A DNA stretch of 64,000 nt from Quercus robur (taxonomy: Eukaryota; Streptophyta; Magnoliopsida; Fagales; Fagaceae), in NCBI RefSeq assembly GCF_932294415.1, contig NC_065535.1, positions 89,482,862 to 89,546,861 of the forward strand, written 5' to 3'. A program made the translations under genes and the position numbers. The notes beneath the pieces were generated by a model. The model made no database searches, had not been told where the DNA came from, and saw only the letters and a list, made by a program, of their open reading frames with translations. Of this stretch, positions 1 to 10,543 are shown piece after piece; the first letter of the stretch is position 1, and each line of letters starts with the position of its first letter.

Positions 1-2271
1 TTGGTTGCAACACCATTAATTCCAACTTTCAACTATGGAAAATCTTTGACCACATTGAACTTCTTCTTACAACCCTTCTCATAAGTCTTGTACATACCAC
101 AACAAACACGCCCTCTTGCAACAACCAATGATCCTTTAGTGAATTTTCATCTTCCATTGCCAAGATGCTTACAATAACCAGCTCGATCCATAGCCAATGT
201 AGATAACACGTTCATTCTTAAATCTTGAACATATCGCACATCCTTTAATATCATTGTACAACCAACATTTGTTTTGATTCACACATCACTAATTCCCACA
301 ATTCTTGAATAGTTAGAATTACCCATCTTCATAACACCAAAGTAGTCTACTTTATATGTGGTGAACATGTTGGGGTTTATGCCCTGAAATCCAATTTATT
401 GACATGTCATAAATAATTAAATTGTTTAATTATATGAGACTATTTATAAATGAACTAATGGGAAATTATCATAGTTCTTGAGATACATTGTATGTGATTT
501 AGTCACAGAAGATATAAATCACAAGTTCTTTGTAAACTCAAAATATAGTTCGTAATCAGTGATGAAATTGGGCATTTCATCTGCGAAGACTATAACACAT
601 CAACTAAGATGGTTTGTCTTGATCATGGAAATGGAGACTTCTAGTTGATGTGTCTTAAGTGTTAAGACATGTTAAACCGGACTGCTGTGAGATTAATTAT
701 TCAATCAACAACTGTCACTTGAATGATTAATCTTATGACTTCTAATTTCATAGACTCTCAATTCTTAAAGGATAGTGAACCCAATCATGAAATGTAGGTT
801 ACTTTGATATATCAGGAGTGAGATCTAATATCCATAGTCAAAATCTCAGTATGTTGGGTAACCACACGTAGTGTTAAGGGAACACATATTTTTAAGATGG
901 AATCCATAATTTCTTATTATAGAGACAAGAAATATCTCTTTGACACAAGTTTAATGAGAAATGGTTATTCAGGGTGCCCACTTTAATAAGAAATTACTAA
1001 AGTTTATATTTATTGAAATCGGATTTCAGTAAATATGAATAACTAAAAGATTAAATTGGGTACTCAAGGATAAAATAGTTGTTTACAAAGTGACAGCTCA
1101 TTATGACTTTGTTCACTATGGATATTTCATAAAGATGTCAAATGATATCATTAGAGTCTTGTGATATAATTTATTAATAAAGCCTAGAGTGCAATTATAT
1201 TTATATAGTGGTATTAAATATAATTAATCGTAACTTTGGACTTGTCAATAGTTGACAAATAAGCCCAAGGTCCATTGGAGCTAGAGTCTTATTTGTTCCC
1301 TTTGGTTCCATTTTAAGCCTAAAGCCCAATTGGACAGGTCTAAAAGGCTAACCCAATTAGATAATTAATTTTTATTTAATAAAAGTTATTAAATAAAGTA
1401 AATATTAAGGTAGTTAGAATGTACATATGATGAAAAGAAAAGAAAATAGTTTTTCTCTACAATGAGAAGAAGAAGAACTTTCTTTTGAGAATCAATGTAC
1501 ATAAAGACTAATTGAGAGACCACTCATCTTGGGCACTATGTGGAATTGGGATGTTGATTAGAGGTATTCTCAAATCTTGTTTTTGAATTTCACTGCATTA
1601 AGGTACGCTTTCTATTCTTTGTTCTAGAATTCAAGGTTACATGTTATCTCTCATGAATGAAGTAGATCCGTGTTTGTTGCTTCCGCTGTTTGTTTTGTAT
1701 GAGATGCAAAACCAAATTTTCTAACAGAACAACCCTTTTGTAGGGATAAGATGGTGGGAGGCTTCTAAATCAACAACCCACTCAATATTATTCTTAGCAA
1801 CATGTTCATACTTTTGCTCTTGAAGAGAGAGTATCACAACATCCTCATCAAACACAACTATTGCAGTATTCTTCTCATTATCATTTTTTTCATCTTTATT
1901 CCAATGCCAAAAATTTCTTTTTATGTGCTCCTTTTTCCTACAATGGAATCATTCTCTCATCTCCTAAAACTAAGATATACTTTTTGATTGTGACATGGTA
2001 ACCCGATCATCAGGCTCCCCAGTTCTATTTATGCCTTTGTTCTCCATGACAAGAGCTTGATCTTGTGCATTGTTTACATCTACATCTCTCCCACAAACCT
2101 CCTTACTTAGAATTAAATCTCGAATATCATTATATTTGAGTTTTCTTTTCTATGCAGAATTGCTCACAACCATTCTCATGGCCTCCCAACTGTTTGACAA
2201 AGACACCAAAACAATCAATGCACGAATCTTGTCATCAAAATCAATCTCCAATCTCCAATGACAATTAAAAA
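1..2271 (-). mobile_element. Decayed Ty1/copia gag-protease remnant, antisense, split by a solo LTR
   Basis: Read on the minus strand, about 2,270 to 1,732 gives copia Gag-like text. It has a segment resembling the 'LLxSLPxSWE' stretch (here LVSLSNSWEAM), then ILSKE, and ends at about 1,790-1,740 in the protease motif WVVDLEASHH. The canonical D-S-G is D-L-E here. The same frame logic resumes at 367 and runs to 1 with KMGN, the DVRYVQDLRMNVLS block and a downstream GRW/KG..V stretch typical of the copia protease to pre-integrase region. The break between the halves is exactly the 368-1,726 insertion. At least one internal stop is present and the coding region leaves the window at base 1. It is non-functional, and the remaining pol lies outside the window. 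Assignment to copia is confident; the lineage is not determined. Confidence 0.8.
368..1726. mobile_element. Solo LTR (copia-type), 1,359 bp, with 5-bp target duplication
   Basis: The segment begins TGTTGGGG and ends CTAACA, so it has the TG...CA ends of an LTR. It is flanked by perfect 5-bp direct repeats GAACA (363-367 and 1,727-1,731). No coding sequence, primer-binding site or second LTR lies inside. Removing it and one GAACA rejoins the antisense copia protease coding sequence, which gives independent support for both ends. A solo LTR forms by recombination between the two LTRs of a full element, so a complete element once sat here. Transcriptional orientation is not assigned. Confidence 0.88.
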
Positions 2272-3840
2272 TACATCTAGAGAAAGAATTTTCAAAAAGA
2301 AAGTTTGACATTCAAATGTGCAACGCATTATTTAGGTGCTTTCTTAGGGTATTTTGGGTATTTTGATAGGGTTTTATGTCCCGATTGTTACAATATTAAC
2401 CAATTTTTAGTCACAATATATTTTAGATCTGAATTGAATAATATCACATAAACATGACTCACATAAGACACCAAAATGATGACATAGGAAAACCAATGAA
2501 ACAAACTATTTTCATAGTAAAAAACTTAGGGGGACTTAACCTAACAATCCTCAAGGTAGCAAAGCCACTAGAATAGAATGGAAGTTTATACATAATATTT
2601 AATCTTAAATCTAATGCTACTTCATATAGTAATTACTAACATGACCACATTTATCTCCAAGATTGATGGACTCTTTTATTTTTATTTATTGCACATGAAC
2701 TCCCAGTTCATGACTTCGAGATCAACTCTTAAAGATTTCTCCAATAATTGTAGTCAACTAGTTGCTCACTAGATCTTTAGTATGCACCTAGGCTCCAGTT
2801 GATGTTTTAAGAGAACTTGGAAAATTCCAGATCTATTTTCAAAAACACTACCCTATTGTGTGTGTAAAAACATGCTCTAGTTGTATTTATAGTGTACTTA
2901 AGTTATACGAAAGCCTAGATCCAACGATTGAGAAAACAAGTTGTTTATCAATTTTGCCAAACTCTCAATTGGTCGAGACATACAGTTTGACCAATTAAGA
3001 TAAGTGAACTTCAACCTGTCGAGCAGCAGTTGAAAAGCAATGCAACAACAGTTTTTATAATTCTAAAAGAGCTTTTCAAAATAGCATTCCTCTCTTATCA
3101 AAATATCTCTCCAGGTGGTTTTTCAGTTCAAAATTTCTAACTCCTTTGTGTTTTAATTGGAAAAAATTATGCTTCAAGATTAAGAGGATTGGTCATTTAA
3201 TCTCAAGAATTACTATACATCGAGATAAGTCCTCAAAATTTTTTAATCTTTGCATTTTATTCTTCAACTTGATTTATTTATTGTATTTAGTTTCTTCATT
3301 ATTTTTTCTTTAATTCTAGAGAGTAACTTTGTGTTTGTAATTAGAATGAATGTAGAATTAGGGTTTATTGTCTCAAGGGTGGGTACGCGTAATCCATCCC
3401 TACGTATGCATCCTAGGGCAATGCATATGCACTCCTAGTCCCTGCGTATGCAATTGCCTCCTAAGAACCCAAAAATTCAATTTCATGTCTTTTTCTTTGT
3501 TTTCTGTTTAATAAGTTTGATTCATTTGTGATGCTAAATTGCTAATCCAAGGTATGTATCCTAACCTCTTTTGATTGATCAATGTTTTACTATTTCCAAG
3601 GTAGGATGTTTGAACTTTTAAACATGTGAGTAAGATCTTTTGAATAAAACATGAAATTTTTGGACACCCACCCATCAAATGATTAATCTTTGAGTCCATG
3701 TGTTATGACGTGCATGAAATATATATATATATATATATAATACACTTATATTTTATATCTAGTCTTACTTTTACGTTATTTTGTGACTGATTATAAATTA
3801 TTTTTGTTTTATAGATAATAAAAACTTTACATGCAAAGTG
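2272..3840. other. Intergenic, no gene seen; includes (AT)n
   Basis: AT-rich sequence with no supported coding region. Short open frames lack recognisable domains. An (AT)n run lies at about 3,719-3,741. Part of it may be further retroelement remnant, but no ends or duplications are visible. Confidence 0.6.
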
Positions 3841-5210
3841 TGTTGGGTTACATGTATGAGTGAAGTCTCACATTGAATAAAAATGAGAAGAATGAGTGGT
3901 TAATATAACATAATTGAGTCCATACCTCTTGGGCTTAGGCTTTTTGGGTTAAAGTGTATCTCTATATGTTATATTAATCAAGGTTTTCAGAACCGGACCG
4001 GACCGGGAGGTCAGACCGTGAAAACCGGGAACGGGAATGAAAACCGGTTTTTTAAGCCTAAAGAATTGGATTTCTTGTTAATTTCGTGAACCCCTAAAAC
4101 TGGGGTTGGACCACACGAACTGGTGAGAACCATGCGGTCCAACCCCTTAGCAATAAAAAATAATAATAAAAAAAAAAATAAAAAAAAAACCAACTTAACA
4201 CAATTTTATTCTACTTAATTAAATTATCCATCTCTTACAAGGAATAAAAAAAATTATAATTAAAATCCTTCAAAGATATTCAACTTTACTTCAAAAATTA
4301 ATCATAAATTTTAACGTTTTCATGGTTATTATTTTATTTTATTAACTTTCTTTTTTAATTATTAAATATATGCTTGAAAATCATTAAATTTCCCTCACAT
4401 ATATAGATATATTGTCAATTTTGCTAGTTTTATAAATTTAATATCTATATTTAGGCTTTAATTAATTATTAAATTAATTATGAAGTCATCACGGTTCGAC
4501 CTTGGTTCGACCTCAAAAACCTTGAACCTCTTCCTTTTATGGTTCAATGAACGGTCCGGGTCTGAAAACCTTGATATTAATTACTCAAAGAAGCTTCCCA
4601 AGGTGTTTATCCCCCCAACAAGTGGTATCAAAGCCCATGGTGGTGTGCAACGAAGGTGGTGAGATGTTCATAATCCTTACCTAGTGGAAATAGAGAAAGC
4701 CTAAATGGCCCACACACAAAGATCCTGGAAAAAAAAAAAAAAAAAAAAGAAAAAAAGAAAAAGAAAAGAAAAGCCTAACAAAGGAATATTGCTAATGGTG
4801 CTAAATAATGGTGTGGTGCAAGGTTTCCATGGACATGGACGTGCGGGGTTCCCATGGATGTGCGTGCGGGGTTGACGCGTGGTTCCTATGGATGGCGTAT
4901 AAGAGACCAATGGATGATGGGTTGATGAAGTAAAAAACCCATTAGGCAAGGTGGAGTGAGTAGGACTTATTCATGTCCCACAGAGAGGTCTTGAAGCCCA
5001 CAGAGAGGCAAAAACTCACACTTGAGGGGGAGATTGTTGAGTTACATGTGTGAGTGAAGTCCCACATTAAATTAAGATGAGAAGAATGAGTAGTTAATAT
5101 AACATAATTGAGTACATACCCATTGGGTTTAGGCCTTTTAAGTTAAAGTGTGTTTCTATATGTTATATTAATTACTCAAGGAAGCTCCCCAAGGTGTTTA
5201 TCTCCCAACA
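3841..5210 (+). mobile_element. TRIM retroelement with 5-bp duplication AAGTG
   Basis: This is a miniature LTR element. The left LTR (3,841-4,620, enlarged by a nested MITE at 3,978-4,574) and right LTR (5,035-5,210, 176 bp) both start TGTTG and end CCCAACA. They share a common body. Next to the left LTR is a primer-binding site TGGTATCAAAGCC (4,623-4,635), one base from the usual plant initiator-Met tRNA complement. Next to the right LTR is a purine tract GAGGGGGAGA (5,024-5,033). Perfect 5-bp duplications AAGTG lie at 3,836-3,840 and 5,211-5,215. The internal region is only about 410 bp with no protein. That defines a TRIM, which must be mobilised by another retroelement. Confidence 0.9.
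3978..4574. mobile_element. MITE nested in the TRIM 5' LTR
   Basis: A 597-bp insertion with inverted ends TCAAGGTTTTCAGA / TCTGAAAACCTTGA and GC-rich CCGG-containing subterminal sequence. It is flanked by TATTAA at 3,972-3,977 and 4,575-4,580. The uninterrupted right LTR of the host TRIM shows the empty site. No coding sequence is seen. The superfamily is uncertain; the short duplication does not settle it. Confidence 0.8.
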
Positions 5211-5561
5211 AAGTGGGGTTAAGCCAATTGCAAGCCAACTTGAAGAAACCTGGAAGGCATGAAGTAAAAGGAAAAAAGAAAAGAAAGAGAAGAATAAAAG
5301 AAACAAGAAGCCTAGGAGGCGTGGGAGAGCAAAAGAAAGAAAAAAGAAAAGTGAAGAAAGGAAAAATTAAAAGTTTTCAAGTAAGAGATGTACAATGGGC
5401 TTGATTGCATGTTTCACGTGGGCCTTCTGATTTCTTCACCGAAACATGTATTGGGGAGTTTTTTTTTTTTTTTTTGGGCCATGTAGGGGTTTTAATACTA
5501 AGACCAGTAACATCAGGGGATGAAAAAAAGAAAAAAGAAAGAAAGAAGAAGAAGCTATTTT
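5211..5561. other. Intergenic, purine-rich, no gene seen
   Basis: Contains runs of AAGAAA-type purine repeats and an oligo-T tract (about 5,460-5,476). The lysine-rich open frames here come from low-complexity sequence and show no domain. Confidence 0.5.
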
Positions 5562-5775
5562 GCATTCTCAAATGGTTTGTTTGGGATTTGTTTATTTTGC
5601 TGAAATTGAATTTTTTTTGTTAAAAGTACTGTAGATAAAGGTAAAAATTAGTTGAAATAGTACAGTGAGACTCATAAATAGTATCAAAAAGTGCAGTGGG
5701 ACCTATAAATAGTAGTAAAAATAAGTTGAATAGTAAAATAAGTTAACAAAAATAATTTTGGCCAAACAGACACTT
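5562..5775. mobile_element. Probable short MITE (GTTTGTTTGG...CCAAACAGAC)
   Basis: The segment begins with GTTTGTTTGGG and ends with GGCCAAACAGAC in inverted relation. The interior has repeated ATAAATAGTA-type motifs like those of the 19.0-19.8 kb elements. No clear target duplication was found, so the ends are approximate. Confidence 0.45.
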
Positions 5776-6805
5776 TATCTATTTTACCAACATATTTTAC
5801 AAATCACCTTACATCCTGGTTTTTATTTTTACATACAACCCAATAAAATAATATAAACTACCTAGCAAAATAATAAAAAATATTACTCTCTTTTTCCTCC
5901 CACTCTCTTTTTCTCTTCACACACAATCACAAGATTAAAATAATATATATATATATATATATTTTTTTTTCTTTACAGTAAGGTTGCATATATGCAACCT
6001 TAAAGCACTAGCATTAGAGAGTGTAAACACTCCCCAATTGCTATTTTACAACCCAAAACACCTAAAACCCATCCCATCCGGGTTTGTAAACTTAAAAAAA
6101 TTTACAACCTATGAACAGTAAGAGCACTAGCATCTAAGGATGCAAAAAAAAAAAAAAAAAAAAGTCTATTTTACATCCTTAAAACCTACTTTATCTATTT
6201 TACCATCCCATTTTATAAGTTACCCAACATCTTAGTTTCTATTTTTACATACAACTCATTAAAATAATATAAACTATACCAATAAATAATATAAAATATT
6301 CAATTTCTCTCTCTTCTCTCTTTCCTCTCTACCTTTTTGGTTCTCATTTATGAGAACCAACTGTTCATAGTTGGTATAAAAAAGTAAAAACGCACTCTCG
6401 GATGTGGGTGGGTTTTGGCTTATTGGTTGCTAAAATAGTAAGTGAGGGGTTTTACACCCTCAATACTAGTGCTCTAAGGTTGCGTATGCAACATTGTTCA
6501 TAGGTTGTAAAGAAAAAAAATATTTTAATCTTGTGGTTGTGCATGAAGAGAAAAAGAGAGTGGGAGGAGAGTGTTTTTTATTATTTTATTAAGTTTTTTA
6601 TATTATTTTATTGGGTGCTATGTAAAAATAAAAACTGGAATGTAGGGTGAGTTGTAAAATGAGTTAGTAAAATAGATAACGTAGTGTTTGAGGATGCAAA
6701 ATAGGTTTATTTTTTATTTATTTATTTATTTTTTTTGCATCCCTGGATGTGGATTTTGGGTGTCCTGAGCTGTTATGTTTACATCCCTTAATACTAGTAC
6801 TCTAA
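5776..6805. repeat. Nested foldback/MITE cluster with TAA duplications
   Basis: The outer sequences about 5,776-5,995 and 6,478-6,720 are inverted copies of each other, sharing TTTTACAA, CTCTTTTTCTC and the GGTTGCATATGCAACC-type motif. An element at about 6,004-6,802 has TIRs starting GCACTAGCATTAG. Nested inside it is a 353-bp MITE at 6,122-6,474 (GAGCACTAGCAT...ACTAGTGCTC) flanked by TAA (6,119-6,121 and 6,475-6,477). A 3-bp TAA/TTA duplication is typical of PIF/Harbinger-Tourist MITEs; that assignment is inference. No coding sequence is present. Confidence 0.7.
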
Positions 6806-7939
6806 GAGCATTTACATTAGTTCTTCTAAATTTTCTGTCTATTTTACACGAAAAACCTACTTTTTCTATTTTACACATCCACTTTTACAAAACACCCACA
6901 TCAGTTTATCTATTCTACATATTTATTCAATAAAATATTCATTATTTTACTAATTTTTATTATTCACTCCTTCACTGCCCCTCTTTCTCACAGACCCACA
7001 ACCACCATCACCACCATCATCAGAAACCAAAGAAAAATCAGATCAACCCACACATACCGATCAACCCACAAATACCAATCAACCCACACGAAAAATCATC
7101 AGAAACCAAAGAAAAATCCGATCAACCCACACATACCGATCAACCCACACATACCGATCAACCCACATACTGATCAACCCACACATACCGATCAACCCAC
7201 ACATACCGATCAACCCACACATACCAATCAACCCACACGAAAAATCAGATTCAACATCAAATCAACCAACACCGATCAACCCACACAAAGAAAAACCAAC
7301 GCCGATCAAAATGCCATCGTCTCCATGCCTCCACACATACCCAGATCAACCCACAACCCAAATCAACCTAGACCAAGCAAACCCACACAAACCCACACAA
7401 ACCAAGACCAACCCACTCCATAAACTCAGATTAAACCACCATCGAGACCTCCCCACATCGCCGCCATCGATCATCGACCCAAACCCACACCGCCACCATC
7501 GAGACCATGCCACACGTCACGTGCCACGCGCCGATCTCGCCACGCTGTAACCCACAGCGCCGATCTCGCCACGCTGTGAACTTCGGTGGCATGCTTTGAA
7601 CGAGAGAGAGAGAGATGTGAGAGAGGGAGAGAGAACTGAAGATGAAAGGATGGGGTGGGTTTTTTGTGAGAGAAAGAGGGAGCGCACAGCGCCTGAGAGA
7701 GAGGGAGGTGAGAGTCAATGGAGAGGAGAGAGAAAAAACTATTAAAAAACTAAATACACATGCTACAGTGCCCGTGTAAATTTACACGGGTACTGTAGCT
7801 CATTGTAAAATTTAGAAGATTTTACACATTTTTAAACGAACTGATGTGGAGTGTTTTTTGGTTCAAAATGTGTAAAAATGGCCAAAATATGTATTTTACA
7901 CATTTATACACAATTATACCAGAGCTGATGTGAGTGCTC
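6806..7939. mobile_element. MITE-like non-autonomous element, TAA duplication, carries a minisatellite
   Basis: Ends are GAGCATTTACATTAG at the left and CTGATGTGAGTGCTC at the right, inverted with mismatches. TAA is present on both sides (6,803-6,805 and 7,940-7,942). The interior contains a Pro/His-coding-looking minisatellite (about 7,036-7,290) and GC-richer text around 7,430-7,720. The open frames there have no recognisable domain. It belongs to the same terminal family as 60,757-61,699. Confidence 0.7.
7036..7290. repeat. Minisatellite, 18-bp unit (ACCCACACATACCGATCA-like)
   Basis: About ten imperfect copies of an 18-bp unit occur in tandem, with two interspersed CACGAAAAATCA variants. 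It lies wholly inside the MITE-like element 6,806-7,939. Confidence 0.85.
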
Positions 7940-7942
7940 TAA

Positions 7943-8838
7943 GGCTTTAGGTTAGCGAAATGTGTGTATCGTATAAATAGGAGAAAATAGAAAACTAAAA
8001 ACAGGACGGATGTGGCTAAACATGTAACAGTGCTTGTACCGTACAAGTTCCTTTATTGTTTTCTCTATAGCTTTTTCTTTCTCCACGACAACGCTGTAAC
8101 TATTTCTTTCTTTACTTTATTTGTTTGATTTAATGCATCGAATTATATTATTGCGTTGTCTTTCAATTACCATAAATAGCTAAATTTTCAATTAAAGTTG
8201 AGGATGAAACATTGTTAAAAATTATTAGTATTAATTTATATGATTTAATTTTTTTCATAACAGTTGTTATCATGCAATGGATTGAAAAAAATTAATGATC
8301 CTGAATATACGCTAATATAAATTAACAATGTCGATTCCAAAATCTTAATTATATGAATTAATAATGCGGATTCTAAAATTATGTCAAGTAATAGTCTTTG
8401 AACCGAGTGAATATGAGATATGAAGTAGAGGCTAATTTATTTGATGGTCGAGTTGTAGTTAGACCTTTGTGTAAGGATCAAAAAAGGAGTTATTAGACCT
8501 AAACCAAGTGGTAACTCCTCTTCTCGCCTTAACCCTAAGTTAATGGCGTATTCTCATATTTGGACGGATCCACATTGGACGGCAGCCACATGAGCCATTC
8601 AATTGGCATATGTGGTAGCATACATAGCTCATCTGTTCATGCCTTGGGGCACTTGTAGGCCGTAGCAATTGTCTGGATAGGATGTGATTGAAACTCATAA
8701 CCAAAGAAGAAGCTTAGAACCAGAACAAGTATATCCTTATTACGGATAAAGTTAGCTTCACACTCACAACCAAATTGGTACCTTCTTCTTTGATGGTCCA
8801 CTGAAAACCTTTCTGTGGTGAGTTGGAGGCATCAGAAA
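7943..8838. other. Intergenic, no gene seen
   Basis: AT-rich and without a supported coding region. A degraded repetitive stretch around 8,440-8,830 resembles old retroelement debris, but I find no ends or domains. Confidence 0.5.
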
Positions 8839-9317
8839 TAGGGTCGGCTCAAGGCCTAGGCATAAGGCCCCACTAAAAAACAAAATTTTTCTTGGGAAAA
8901 AGGTCCCATTTTTTATAGTTAAAGGCCCAAATTTTTATAAAATTATATATATTTTCTAAAAGTTGTACATTTTTTTATTAGTGATGTACAAATTTTATTA
9001 TTAGCTTACAAATTGTCATGTTATTAATCACAAAAAATGTGATATAAACATTCATTAGTTAAATTGATGAAATTCATCAATGAGAAACAATATCACATTA
9101 TATTTTGAACATTTTATAGTACTTTTAATTAACGCATTTTTCTTTTTCATTTCTATTAAGACTCTCAAAGTACGAGACAACCTTAACTCAATTGAAACCA
9201 TAAAATATTTCAAAAAAATGTTGCAAATGTGTTAAATCATCAATTATAGATTAATCTCCCATAATAGTTTGAGACTTTGATTTTTGTAAACTAATATCCT
9301 ACAAAACCATACACCAA

Positions 9318-9379
<62 letters not shown>

Positions 9380-9691
9380 AATCAAAATATAAAATTAAAA
9401 ATTAGATTACAACTTTATTTAACTATGCATCGTCTTATATCCAAAATAAAGTATCTTTTCCAATCGCAATATATTTTTATTTCTTTTTATTAATATTTAT
9501 AATTCAACTATGATATTCAATTCTCTATATGAAATTAACATTAGTCTAGTTGGTATTATTTATGTATTTAATGTATCAAATTAACCTTAATTTGATTAGT
9601 ATTAAATAATTTTGTTTAATTAATATTTATCTATTAAAGGCCCCGCATAAATTTTTGGCCTTAGGCCCCAAATTATGTTGGGCCGCCCCTG
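8839..9691. mobile_element. Non-autonomous hAT-like element, 8-bp duplication
   Basis: An 853-bp element whose ends are imperfect inverted repeats. The right end read inward begins CAGGGGCGGCCCAACA and the left begins TAGGGTCGGCTCAAGG. Each is followed by a GGCCTAGGC / GGCCTTAGGCC palindromic motif. Perfect 8-bp duplications ATCAGAAA lie at 8,831-8,838 and 9,692-9,699, the hAT signature. The interior is AT-rich with a (CT)n microsatellite and no transposase. Confidence 0.88.
9322..9374. repeat. (CT)n microsatellite
   Basis: About 26 perfect CT dinucleotides inside the hAT-like element. Confidence 0.97.
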
Positions 9692-9699
9692 ATCAGAAA

Positions 9700-10450
9700 C
9701 CTCAGTTATGGGGTTGGTCGAATCGAGGGAACTCCAAAAGAGCGTCGAAACTGTGATGACCCACTTGGATGAAGTGAAATAGAGACAAGAATGCTCTATT
9801 TGAAGACGACGAAAAATCAAAATGAGGGTTAAAGGCCGATGATGGATCAATCATCAATGGTTACTTTTATACCATGTGAAATATGATGATAAACTAGAAA
9901 AGAGAGAATGATTTTTAACGTGGTTTGGCCATCAGAGCCCATGTCCAGAATCTATGTTATTTTGCTATCTCTGCATTGCTTTGTTGTTTTACATAGGTGC
10001 CTTTATAAATGCAAGTTCTACGGACAAACATCCCTACATATGTCTAATCATATAGAGATAATTTGTTGATGAGTTGGCGGGACCTTCCATATTTGTTTGG
10101 TCCGCCTTCATTAAAATATCTTTGAATTAAACTCCTTGGCCATCCTTTTACCCTCATATCCATGACCTGTTGTATATGTTGCAGCTAAATGATAGCAAGT
10201 AAACTTGAACTAATAGGCTCTTAAAATTCAGTCTTCTACTCGAAATGCAGCAGCAAAAGGGTAACTTTTGGTGGGTTGATTTCTCACTGAAAATTTGGAA
10301 GCTCCATGCCAAATTCTCATCTTGCTGAGAAGACACAAGAAATTAAAAAACCAAAGGAAATAAAAAAGGAAACTCTTACAAGCAACAAAAATTCAAATGT
10401 TTTTGTCATTGCTGATTCATCATAATTACTTAAACATTATTTAATTAATT
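9700..10450. other. Intergenic downstream of WAT1 gene 1, no gene seen
   Basis: No supported coding region. The 10,154-10,450 part is probably 3'-flanking sequence of the minus-strand WAT1-related gene. Confidence 0.5.
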
Positions 10451-10543
10451 TTAAGAGAGTAATGGTTCTTCCAAATCAACTTTACTATTCTTCTTCTTTG
10501 AAGATTCATTTATCAACACTTGCCCCATTTTTTCCTGATCATG

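Noticed and set aside
4701-4949. 82-aa minus-strand open frame with poly-Phe run
   Set aside because: It comes from an oligo-A tract inside the TRIM internal region; no domain or splice context.
7311-7718. Overlapping Pro/His-rich and Arg-rich open frames
   Set aside because: They lie in a MITE-like element next to a minisatellite, and their composition follows the repeat.
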